DNA of 5,358 nucleotides from NCBI GenBank assembly GCA_023230285.1, contig JALNXP010000179.1:1-5358 (forward strand), in the 5' to 3' direction. Under the pieces are notes generated by a model. That model searched no databases, was not told where the DNA came from, and worked only from the letters and a program-made list of their open reading frames with translations. Positions within the stretch are counted from its first letter, which is position 1. Each line of letters starts with the position of its first letter. Source of the DNA: Bacteroidales bacterium (GTDB lineage: Bacteria > Bacteroidota > Bacteroidia > Bacteroidales > BM520). This document shows positions 1-5,358 of the stretch, in pieces. A program made the position numbers and the translations under genes.

Positions 1-51
1 TTTTAAAGTGTTTATAATCAAGATGTTTATTTGCATATATTGTTTTTCTAT

Positions 52-127
52 TTTTTCTTCTTTTACTTTTTTATGACTAAAAAAGTAACAAAAAAGTCTT
101 CCGCTGCGTCAAAACCACATCAGCCAA
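52..127. repeat. Dispersed direct repeat, copy 1 (76 bp, 74 matching copy 2)
   Basis: This stretch matches 5282-5357 in the same orientation at 74 of 76 positions. It contains a perfect 11-bp inverted repeat, TTACTTTTTTA (63-73) and TAAAAAAGTAA (78-88), around a TGAC loop, followed by a more GC-rich block starting cttccgctgcg. The two differences from copy 2 are at position 77 (in the loop) and position 80 (A here, G there), which turns an A-U pair into a G·U wobble, so the hairpin survives in both. Intergenic hairpin repeats of this T-rich/A-rich form are familiar from Bacteroidota genomes, but I cannot name a family. The repeat unit probably continues beyond 127, since copy 2 is cut by the window end. 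Confidence 0.9.
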
Positions 128-148
128 TGCAGACCCGCCTTGGCTGAT
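119..148. repeat. Second hairpin of the repeat element
   Basis: ATCAGCCAA (119-127) is the exact reverse complement of TTGGCTGAT (140-148), giving a 9-bp stem with a 12-nt loop (128-139). Only the left arm is visible in copy 2 at 5349-5357. The nonamer GCGTCAAAA occurs at 106-114 and again at 176-184, on either side of this hairpin. A short GCC-GAA-GGC hairpin follows near 202-210. Together these suggest a structured element spanning roughly 52-225, with no open reading frame. No T-run follows the stem, so it does not look like a simple terminator. Confidence 0.6.
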
Positions 149-262
149 TTTGCGTTAAAAAAGATGGAGTTTGTAGCGTCAAAAGCCAAAAGGTGTTTGA
201 GCCGAAGGCGAGTTTCTTTGCAATTTAAAATTGATTTTATCTTCATTTTTTAGAAAAAGTAT

Positions 263-270
263 TAACTTTG
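263..270 (+). promoter_or_regulatory. Bacteroidota-type -7 promoter box (TAACTTTG)
   Basis: TAACTTTG matches the Bacteroidota primary-sigma -7 consensus TAnnTTTG exactly. I see no convincing TTTG -33 element at the usual 19-21 bp upstream. The predicted start of transcription is near 275, about 35 nt before the small ORF at 310 and 130 nt before the metallopeptidase start. It is the only good promoter candidate between the repeat and the genes on this strand. Confidence 0.55.
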
Positions 271-309
271 CACTGAAATTTAGAATATATAAAATATAAT
301 TATCTGTTT

Positions 310-399
310 ATGAACATAACATTTGCTAATGGTAGAGAAAACAAGTGTTATGATATACTTGTTATAGGAATTAATAAACACAATTATAAAAACATTTAA
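310..399 (+). pseudogene. 29-codon ORF, possible remnant of a HigB/RelE-type toxin
   Basis: An ATG at 310 opens a 29-residue frame that ends with TAA at 397-399, only 4 nt before the start of the next gene. Its first 15 residues (MNITFANGRENKCYD) resemble the usual start of the RelE-superfamily HigB toxins encoded just upstream of HigA/ImmA-type antitoxins (M-x-I-x-F-A-N-x(4)-K, then N/D), as I remember that family. Those toxins are about 90-120 residues, so nearly all of the fold would be missing. The last residues (ILVIGINKHNYKN) could be a leftover C-terminal beta strand after an internal deletion, but this is speculative. The tight spacing to the next gene fits a toxin-antitoxin operon. 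It may also be a chance ORF or leader peptide. Confidence 0.27.
340..363. promoter_or_regulatory. Inverted repeat upstream of the metallopeptidase gene, possible operator
   Basis: AACAAGT (340-346) and ACTTGTT (357-363) are perfect 7-bp inverted arms. Two further inner pairs (one G·T, one T-A) leave a central TATGAT gap. The symmetry axis lies about 52 bp upstream of the 404 start and about 75 bp downstream of the predicted transcription start. HigA-type antitoxins commonly bind palindromes in their own promoter region, so this could be an autoregulatory site, or a hairpin in the leader RNA. It overlaps the 29-codon ORF. Confidence 0.35.
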
Positions 400-403
400 A
401 GTT

Positions 404-973
404 ATGGCAATAAACAGACTAATAGGAAAAGCAGAGGTTCTTGACCCGCTGACTATGTTTCATACAGTTGGCCAAGAACTTGAAAATGTGTTTAAATATC
501 ATAAAAAAGATGTTGCTTTATTAGGCATTGAAAATCTTGCCCAAAAAGAAAAGTTAACAAAAGCACAGATTAAAAAAGCTTGCGTGATACTCAATTTTGA
601 TACATTTTTTGCTGATTTTTTAGAAAAATATCAGGCAGATTATGCACAAAAGAAAATAGAGTGTAAAGCGAAATATAAAGAAGCTAAAGCCACTTTTAAT
701 AAATTGAAGTCTGTTATTCCTTTATTAAGAAATGAGTTTACAGATGGATTTGATATATTAGATGATATTATAGATTTTTTTGGTGTGGATAGTGAGGATG
801 AAATCTTTAATCATATTAGAGAAGTTGCTACGCTATACCGTTCTCAAACACAAACAGAAATAAATGAAGTAAATCTAAGTGCATGGATAAGGCGTGGAGA
901 ATTGGATTTTGATAAGGTAAAAGAAAACATGCCACCGTATAATATAATAAAAAAGATTTTCAATCATGGATAG
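404..973 (+). CDS. N-terminal part of a HigA-like/ImmA-IrrE family protein (frameshifted)
   Basis: This frame encodes 189 residues. Residues 110-176 carry the region that precedes the peptidase domain in HigA-like XRE/ImmA-IrrE proteins: a DILDDIIDFFGV helix (117-128), a YRSQTQTEINEVNLSAWIRRGE segment (145-166), then FDKVKENMP. Residues 15-82 sit where the family has its XRE helix-turn-helix, and a trailing helix (FFADFLEKYQADY) matches the end of that domain, but the helix 2-3 core looks shortened, so DNA binding is doubtful. Residues 85-105 are charged and helical. The frame stops at TAG 971, before any peptidase domain. The missing domain follows in the -1 frame, so this is probably the front half of one gene, expected in the cytosol as an antitoxin or regulator. 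The ATG at 404 is chosen because it begins the recognisable region and follows an A-rich leader; there is no Shine-Dalgarno site. Confidence 0.75.
   Translation: MAINRLIGKAEVLDPLTMFHTVGQELENVFKYHKKDVALLGIENLAQKEKLTKAQIKKACVILNFDTFFADFLEKYQADYAQKKIECKAKYKEAKATFNKLKSVIPLLRNEFTDGFDILDDIIDFFGVDSEDEIFNHIREVATLYRSQTQTEINEVNLSAWIRRGELDFDKVKENMPPYNIIKKIFNHG
949..955 (+). other. A AAA AAG heptamer at the frame break: -1 slippery site or 1-nt deletion
   Basis: The reading frame from 404 passes through ATA AAA AAG, so the bases at 949-955 form A AAA AAG in exactly the phase needed for -1 slippage, the same heptamer used by E. coli dnaX. After slippage translation continues GAT TTT CAA at 955 and stays open to 1485. 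The fused product would be 184 + 176 = 360 residues, close to the usual length of HigA-like ImmA/IrrE proteins. The zero-frame stop lies only 15 nt downstream. The best downstream hairpin (983-1007, bulged) is about 27 nt away, too far for a classic stimulator, and no Shine-Dalgarno-like stimulator lies 10-14 nt upstream. Loss of one A from an original A7 tract, or a homopolymer sequencing error, explains the same pattern. Confidence 0.5.
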
Positions 974-1035
974 AAACAAAAAGTTGGGAAGAAAAACAAA
1001 CTTCAACACATTATTTTAAATCTCTTCCTAATGTA

Positions 1036-1485
1036 TTGAAAAAGTTTGGTGTCGGTTTGGTTTTGTTGCCTTATATGCCTAAAACTGTATATGGAGCAGT
1101 AAAATGGATAGACGGACATCCTGTTGTTATGATAAGTGATAGAGAACAGGATTTAGCAACTTGCTGGTATACCTTGTTTCATGAATTTGGACATGTGCTG
1201 TTTCATGAAAATAAATTGGTAATTGATGGTGTGATAAATGATGGCGAATATAAGGGACAACTTGCGCAAAGAGAACGAGATGCTAATAAATTTGCTAATC
1301 ACTATCTTTTTAATGGTGATGATTTACGGAAGCATATCTTTAAATTGAAACAAGAAAGTAATTACGAACCTCAATCATTAATTTCAGAGTATTATAACGT
1401 TAAGCCTATGTTTGTTGGCTATTGGATGCGAAAAGCTCAATATTATCCCGCTCAGTATCATCGTATACCTATAACATTTTCATAA
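1036..1485 (+). CDS. ImmA/IrrE-family (M78) metallopeptidase domain, C-terminal part of the frameshifted gene
   Basis: The 149 residues counted from the TTG at 1036 hold an apparently intact zinc-peptidase domain. HEFGH (residues 49-53) supplies the HExxH signature, with His49 and His53 as metal ligands and Glu50 as catalytic base. ERDANKFA (80-87) is the second conserved motif, expected to give the third acidic ligand. YGAVKWIDGHPVVMISDR (19-36) matches the strand pair found before HExxH in this family. Relatives cleave regulators or act as the C-terminal domain of HigA-like antitoxins; the substrate here is unknown. The TTG is probably not a true start: the frame is open from 943 and codes for domain sequence upstream (SLPNVLKKFGVGLVLLP), yet has no ATG or GTG before 1036. 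The first ATG, at 1075, would cut into the domain. Expression therefore most likely depends on reading from the 404 frame through 949-955. Its stop faces the converging murF-alr gene 57 bp away. Confidence 0.8.
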   Translation: MKKFGVGLVLLPYMPKTVYGAVKWIDGHPVVMISDREQDLATCWYTLFHEFGHVLFHENKLVIDGVINDGEYKGQLAQRERDANKFANHYLFNGDDLRKHIFKLKQESNYEPQSLISEYYNVKPMFVGYWMRKAQYYPAQYHRIPITFS

Positions 1486-1542
1486 TTAGAATATTGCTTG
1501 TTTTCTCTAAAATATTCAAATCGTAGATAAAAACCTTCTTAA

Positions 1543-3969
1543 TTACCTGTAATAAATTCTTTTTATTCTGTGCGAAAGCGTGGAAATTATCTCGTAAGGT
1601 ATTGTCTCGGCGTTTTTTGCCAACGTATACAACGAAGCGTGCTGCCCGAAAATCTCAACTTCATCGCCTTCTTTTACCTCTAAGCCGCTGACATCTATAA
1701 AGCACATATCCATACAAATTCGACCTACTAAGGGTGCATAATTGTTGTTGATATAAACTTTTGTGTTACTATTACTTAGCCGTAAACTGAAACCATCTGC
1801 ATAACCTATTGGTATTATGGCTATTTTGCTGTCTTTCGGAGCAATCCACGTTTGTCCGTAGCCTATACCTTCGCCTTTCGGAACTCTTTGTATCTGGGAT
1901 ACAACGCTTTTTAAACTGAGTACCATTTCAAGGTTCATCATGTTCATCAACGTTTCTTCGGCACCGTAAAGCCCTATGCCTAATCTTACCATATCCATCT
2001 GATAATCGTTGAACCTTACAATTCCTGATGAATTTAAAATGTGCTTAATGATTTTGTAACCAAGAGCTTCCTCAATTCGCTCTGCTGTATTTTGCAACTT
2101 TTTTATTTGCTTTAAAGTGAAATCGTCCATAGAACTGTTGTCTGCACAGGCTAAATGAGAGAAAATAGATGAAACTTTGATGATGTTTTTATTCTGATTC
2201 AGCTTGTCGTTAAGCTCGTCAATATCAGCTTCCGAAAAGCCTAAACGGTGCATGCCGGTGTCGATTTTGATGTGTATCGGGTATGGTGTTGCTGTTTTAT
2301 TGGCTTGTAAAACAGCTATAAACTGTTCAAGTCGCTTAAAACTGTAAATCTCCGGCTCAAGGTCGTATTTTATCATGACATTCAATCCCATCGTTTCGGG
2401 GTTCATCACGACTATCGGCAGCTTAATGCCGAAGTCACGCAGCTCAACACCTTCGTCTATAAATGCAACTGCAAGATAATCAACGCTGTTAGATTGTAGT
2501 ATGTCGGCAATCTCTACACTGCCGGTGCCGTACGAAAAGGCTTTTACCATCACTAACATCTTAGTCTCCGGTTTTAAAAGACTTTTAAAAGTATTCAAAT
2601 TATTAATCAAAGAATCTACATTGACTTCCAAAACTGTTTCATGCTCTTTTTCCTGTAATAACTGACTGATATTCTCAAAGTTATAATCACGTGCGCCTTT
2701 AATTAGTATTGCTTCATTTTGAAACATGGACTCTTCAAATCTCTTTATAAAATCATTGGTGTTCTCGTAAGTTCTAACTTCACAGTTGAATAAATTTTTT
2801 TGCGCCGATATAATTTTCCCGATAAGAATAACTTTTGTAATGGGCTTGTTATTAATTATTTCAATTATTTCCGAATTTTGATTGTCGCCGAATGGGAAAT
2901 CAGATAAAATAAGTGTTCTCTTGTTAAATCTGTTTTGTTGACATAATACATCTATTGCTATTGATAAAGAATTGATGTCCAAGCTGTAACTGTCGTCAAT
3001 TATTTGGCAATTGTTGATGCCGTTTTTATACTCTAATCGCATTTCAATGGGCGAAAGAGAGGATAGCTGCTTTTTAAAATCTAAGATGTTGTATCCTAAA
3101 TAATTTATCAACGTTATGCAGTGTCCTATGTTTTCTAACGATGCTTTGTCGGCAAAAAAATCTTGTAGGTTTATCTCCGCAAGCTGCTGCTTGATGTGGT
3201 CGTATCTCCATCCTATTAATCTTTTAAAAGGATATAAATGATTGATATATGATGCTATATCTTCGTGCTCGGCACAATAGATTATGGTATTGCTGTTCTC
3301 AAATAATTTGATTTTTTCTGCTATTAACTCCGCTTTGTCTTTGAAATTATAAATGTGTGCCGTATTGACATTAGTGATTATTCCGATGTCAGGTAAAATA
3401 ATCTTTTCTAATTTTTTCATCTCACCTGTTTCCGATATACCTGCTTCGATAATTCCTAACTGACTGTTTGTGTTCATCTTAACTATGGATAAAGGCACGC
3501 CGATTTGAGAATTGAAACTTTTAGGACTTCGTGAGATTGTTAACTTTGCAGATAAAATTTGCCATAGCCATTCTTTAACTACGGTTTTCCCGTTACTCCC
3601 GGTTATTCCTATTATCGGATAAGTTAAGCGTTTTCTGTAAAAAGCTGCAATGTTTTGAAAGGCTTCAATCGTATTTGATACGACTATATATGTTATGTCT
3701 TTTCTTGTAGAATTGTTCACTTTATTTTCTATTGCCCACTTTTCATCTATTAGAAAATATTTTACTCCTTTTGCGATTAATTCCGGAATATATTTATGCC
3801 CATCATTGCGTTTTGTTTTGATGGCTATAAATATTGTATTTTCAGCTTTTACAAGCTGACGGCTGTCTGTTATAAAATTATTGATTGACTTTCCGGTGTC
3901 AATATCTTCGGGTATTGCACTTCCTGAAGTACAAGCAATTATATCTTTGATTGAAATGCAATTATTCAT
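1543..3969 (-). CDS. murF-alr: Bifunctional UDP-MurNAc-tripeptide:D-Ala-D-Ala ligase (MurF) / alanine racemase
   Basis: This 808-residue cytosolic fusion is characteristic of Bacteroidota and of normal length. Residues 1-440 are MurF, which uses ATP to add D-Ala-D-Ala to UDP-MurNAc-tripeptide: an N-terminal substrate domain (TDSRQL at 34-39), the ATP-binding P-loop GITGSNGKT (121-129), FNSQIGVPLS (152-161), EAGISETGEM (175-184), TNVNTAH (199-205) and a C-terminal domain with IIDDSYSLDINSL (323-335) and IKGARDYNFE (423-432). Residues 445-808 are a PLP-dependent alanine racemase making D-alanine: PLP lysine 476 in VKAFSYG, the carbamylated-lysine position 568 and Arg575 in KIDTGMHRLGF, Arg662 in MVRLGIGLYG, catalytic Tyr704 in GIGYGQTW, and GRICMDM (749-755). 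All racemase residues I can check are present. The MurF loop YSLDINS differs from the YNANP form of stand-alone MurF, as I recall is usual in these fusions. A -7 box lies 5 nt before the ATG. The gene follows the araC-type gene by 55 bp on the same strand. Confidence 0.96.
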   Translation of the reverse strand: MNNCISIKDIIACTSGSAIPEDIDTGKSINNFITDSRQLVKAENTIFIAIKTKRNDGHKYIPELIAKGVKYFLIDEKWAIENKVNNSTRKDITYIVVSNTIEAFQNIAAFYRKRLTYPIIGITGSNGKTVVKEWLWQILSAKLTISRSPKSFNSQIGVPLSIVKMNTNSQLGIIEAGISETGEMKKLEKIILPDIGIITNVNTAHIYNFKDKAELIAEKIKLFENSNTIIYCAEHEDIASYINHLYPFKRLIGWRYDHIKQQLAEINLQDFFADKASLENIGHCITLINYLGYNILDFKKQLSSLSPIEMRLEYKNGINNCQIIDDSYSLDINSLSIAIDVLCQQNRFNKRTLILSDFPFGDNQNSEIIEIINNKPITKVILIGKIISAQKNLFNCEVRTYENTNDFIKRFEESMFQNEAILIKGARDYNFENISQLLQEKEHETVLEVNVDSLINNLNTFKSLLKPETKMLVMVKAFSYGTGSVEIADILQSNSVDYLAVAFIDEGVELRDFGIKLPIVVMNPETMGLNVMIKYDLEPEIYSFKRLEQFIAVLQANKTATPYPIHIKIDTGMHRLGFSEADIDELNDKLNQNKNIIKVSSIFSHLACADNSSMDDFTLKQIKKLQNTAERIEEALGYKIIKHILNSSGIVRFNDYQMDMVRLGIGLYGAEETLMNMMNLEMVLSLKSVVSQIQRVPKGEGIGYGQTWIAPKDSKIAIIPIGYADGFSLRLSNSNTKVYINNNYAPLVGRICMDMCFIDVSGLEVKEGDEVEIFGQHASLYTLAKNAETIPYEIISTLSHRIKRIYYR

Positions 3970-3974
3970 TGTTG

Positions 3975-3982
3975 CAAAATTA
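3975..3982 (-). promoter_or_regulatory. -7 promoter box for murF-alr (TAATTTTG), nearly leaderless
   Basis: On the minus strand TAATTTTG matches TAnnTTTG and is followed by CAACA and then the ATG at 3969. Transcription starts a few bases after this box in Bacteroidota, so the mRNA would start at or next to the start codon. A TTTG occurs upstream (4011-4008), but 25 bp away instead of the usual 19-21, so the -33 element is poor. The MurF N-terminus fits the ATG at 3969, so a later start is unlikely. Confidence 0.5.
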
Positions 3983-4004
3983 CGATTGTTTAAGAATATA
4001 AATC

Positions 4005-4021
4005 CGACAAATCTTATGTCG
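4005..4021 (-). terminator. Possible weak terminator after the AraC-type gene
   Basis: Read on the minus strand, CGACA and TGTCG form a 5-bp stem around a 7-nt loop, beginning 4 bases after the TAG stop of the regulator gene. It is followed by GATTTATATTCTT, which is T-rich but not a clean T-tract. It could reduce read-through into murF-alr, in agreement with a separate promoter at 3975-3982. The stem is short, so the call is tentative. Confidence 0.28.
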
Positions 4022-4024
4022 TTT

Positions 4025-5167
4025 CTAATTTTTTATGGCAGTATCTCGCATTTTTCTGATATTCTGCGCATATTCAGAAGGTGTCTGCCCTGTGAATTTT
4101 TTGAAAATGGTATTGAAAGTAGATTTAGAGTTAAATCCTGAATCAAGAGCAATCGCCATAATCGTTAAATTATCATTCTTTTTGTTTTGAATTTTTGCCT
4201 TAAATTCGTTGATGCGATATTCATTGACAAAAAGATAAAAATTCTTCTTCAAAACAATATTCAGAGCTTGTGTTATATAATGTTTTGGATAATTAATGCT
4301 TTTAGAAACATCTTGAAGATCAAGGTCGTTTTTTAAATATAATTTCTTGTCATCCATAATGTCAACCAACTTTTCAGCACATTTGTCCAATGTGTCTTTG
4401 GGTATTTTGGATTTTGTATAATTATCAACTACAACAGCTCCGGCTTCAATGTCATAAAGATTGTTTTTGACATCACTAAAAACAACTTGCTCATTGATTA
4501 AATAATATTGTAAAGAGAAATAAAATATTCCTAATCCAAAGATTACAAACATATTAGTATCAAACACTTCATTATGAGTGACTATACTTGCAAGACCTGT
4601 AATAGCTTGTAAGATAAACATTAAAAAGAAAATCATGCTCAACAGTCTAAACCAATAAAGCAGTTTTTCTCCTACTTCAAAAGAATATAAATCCTCTATA
4701 TTTTTTTTTGCATAATTGATACAAGATAAATTAGCTATGGTATAACCGATTATGGAAACGTATGCTAAAGAATAGTACACAATATACAATACTTTTGTCG
4801 GATTGTCTTTGAAAAAGCTATAGCTGAAAGTTGCTTGGTCGCCTTTAAGTACCAACGAAATACAAAGAAAGAATATAAAAGGAGTAAAATGTATGACATT
4901 CACAATAGATAAAGTCTTGATTCTTAATAGAGTAGACCTGAGATAGAGTAAAATGATCGGTCCGTATGCAAATACAAAACAATTAATAGGCATTTTATTT
5001 ACTATACCATGATATTTTAAGATACTTATCGCAATATCAACAATGGATACTAAAACCAAGCCTACCAACAGTTTACTTGACGAAGATTTTGTTTTTCGGG
5101 AGAGCAGAACGATGCCTGTAAACAAAGCCTGTACAAAAACTACGTAATATACAACGAGATTAAACAT
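4025..5167 (-). CDS. Membrane-anchored AraC-family transcriptional regulator
   Basis: This 380-residue protein has a hydrophobic N-terminal half with about seven membrane helices (roughly residues 4-22, 32-51, 63-80, 89-108, 126-148, 171-195 and 205-224), then a cytosolic linker (225-275) and an AraC-type DNA-binding domain (about 278-372). The first helix-turn-helix lies around LDLQDVSKSINYPKHYIT (282-299). The second is in IMAIALDSGFNSKSTFNTIF (336-355), followed by the family signature FKKFTGQTPSEY (355-366). This seven-helix plus AraC architecture is common in Bacteroidota, where the membrane part is thought to sense an envelope or small-molecule signal; neither ligand nor targets can be read here. 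It lies 55 bp upstream of murF-alr on the same strand, so read-through is possible. The ATG at 5167 places a hydrophobic helix directly at the N-terminus and has a -7 box 19 nt upstream. No gene symbol is justified. Confidence 0.9.
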   Translation of the reverse strand: MFNLVVYYVVFVQALFTGIVLLSRKTKSSSSKLLVGLVLVSIVDIAISILKYHGIVNKMPINCFVFAYGPIILLYLRSTLLRIKTLSIVNVIHFTPFIFFLCISLVLKGDQATFSYSFFKDNPTKVLYIVYYSLAYVSIIGYTIANLSCINYAKKNIEDLYSFEVGEKLLYWFRLLSMIFFLMFILQAITGLASIVTHNEVFDTNMFVIFGLGIFYFSLQYYLINEQVVFSDVKNNLYDIEAGAVVVDNYTKSKIPKDTLDKCAEKLVDIMDDKKLYLKNDLDLQDVSKSINYPKHYITQALNIVLKKNFYLFVNEYRINEFKAKIQNKKNDNLTIMAIALDSGFNSKSTFNTIFKKFTGQTPSEYAQNIRKMRDTAIKN

Positions 5168-5211
5168 GTTTCAAAAATTAAACTACAAAGGTAATTAAAT
5201 TTTGGAAACAT
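5166..5211. promoter_or_regulatory. 46-bp imperfect palindrome over the AraC-type gene promoter
   Basis: Positions 5166-5211 pair symmetrically about 5188/5189 at 18 of 23 positions. The outer 17 positions of each arm (5166-5182 with 5195-5211) match at 15, including the GTTTC/GAAAC ends at 5168-5172 and 5205-5209. The centre holds the -7 box and the left arm reaches into the start codon. Because transcription would begin inside the palindrome, the full hairpin would not form in RNA, which favours a DNA operator for a dimeric regulator, perhaps the AraC-type protein itself. Confidence 0.5.
5186..5193 (-). promoter_or_regulatory. -7 promoter box for the AraC-type gene (TACCTTTG)
   Basis: On the minus strand TACCTTTG fits TAnnTTTG exactly and lies 18 bases before the ATG at 5167, giving a leader of about 12-14 nt. 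No TTTG is found at the expected -33 distance, which may mean that an activator is needed. The box occupies the centre of the palindrome at 5166-5211. Confidence 0.6.
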
Positions 5212-5281
5212 TTATGATTATGAATAAAATAACGATTTTGACGATACCGCAGGTAAATTCATTAGCATTGCGAAAGTACTG

Positions 5282-5357
5282 TTTTTCTTCTTTTACTTTT
5301 TTATGATTAGAAAAGTAACAAAAAAGTCTTCCGCTGCGTCAAAACCACATCAGCCAA
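5282..5357. repeat. Dispersed direct repeat, copy 2 (cut by the window end)
   Basis: This is the second copy of the 52-127 repeat, in the same orientation and 5230 bp downstream, with 74 of 76 matches. Its hairpin is TTACTTTTTTA (5293-5303), loop TGAT, TAGAAAAGTAA (5308-5318), with one G·U pair. The match ends at 5357, one base before the window edge (G at 5358 where copy 1 has T at 128), so the rest of the element cannot be compared. It lies about 115 bp upstream of the AraC-type gene's start. Confidence 0.9.
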
Positions 5358-5358
5358 G

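Noticed and set aside
983..1007. Hairpin downstream of the slippery heptamer as a frameshift stimulator
   Set aside because: It is weak (a 4-bp and a 3-bp stem with a GG bulge) and starts about 27 nt after the heptamer, well beyond the 5-9 nt normally needed.
1489..1517. GAATATT...AATATTC inverted repeat between the converging genes, as a bidirectional terminator
   Set aside because: The stem is only A-T rich (7 bp, 15-nt loop) and no T-run follows it in either direction, so it is not convincing as an intrinsic terminator.
3881..4141. 86-codon ORF on the + strand
   Set aside because: It lies antisense to the ends of murF-alr and the AraC-type gene and across their spacer, has no recognisable domain and no promoter; it is a shadow of the real genes.
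5214..5306. Short + strand ORF starting ATGATTATG and running into the repeat
   Set aside because: About 30 codons with no recognisable similarity, no promoter box, and its end is supplied by the repeat; probably chance.
52..5357. Composite transposon or genomic island bounded by the two direct repeats
   Set aside because: No transposase, integrase or target-site duplication is visible, and the segment carries a core cell-wall gene; the repeats are better seen as independent dispersed copies.

Overview
The window looks like chromosomal DNA from an AT-rich member of the Bacteroidota. Three things point there: a fused MurF–alanine racemase gene, a membrane-anchored AraC-type regulator, and three good matches to the Bacteroidota -7 promoter box (TAnnTTTG), one ahead of each transcription unit, with no strong Shine-Dalgarno sequences. 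The genus cannot be fixed from the sequence alone.

Layout. Positions 1-230 hold a non-coding repeat element with two hairpins. Its first 76 bases (52-127) recur in the same orientation at 5282-5357, where the window cuts it off, so the genes lie between two copies of a dispersed repeat. Positions 263-1485 (+ strand) hold a promoter, a 29-codon ORF that may be a remnant of a HigB-type toxin, and a HigA-like/ImmA-IrrE metallopeptidase gene split over two frames. The break coincides with an in-phase A AAA AAG heptamer (949-955), and a -1 shift there rebuilds a protein of about 360 residues. Converging on this from the right is murF-alr (3969-1543, - strand), a cytosolic bifunctional enzyme of peptidoglycan precursor synthesis. 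Upstream of it on the same strand is a seven-helix membrane protein with a C-terminal AraC DNA-binding domain (5167-4025).

How the genes may work together. The right half pairs a cell-wall precursor enzyme with a membrane-bound regulator. A hairpin after the regulator and a separate, nearly leaderless promoter before murF-alr suggest that the wall gene is expressed at least partly on its own. The regulator's promoter sits at the centre of a 46-bp imperfect palindrome, which suggests tight or self-regulated expression. The left half looks like a toxin-antitoxin-type locus that is either decaying (toxin lost, HTH reduced, antitoxin frameshifted) or controlled by programmed frameshifting. The sequence alone cannot decide between these.
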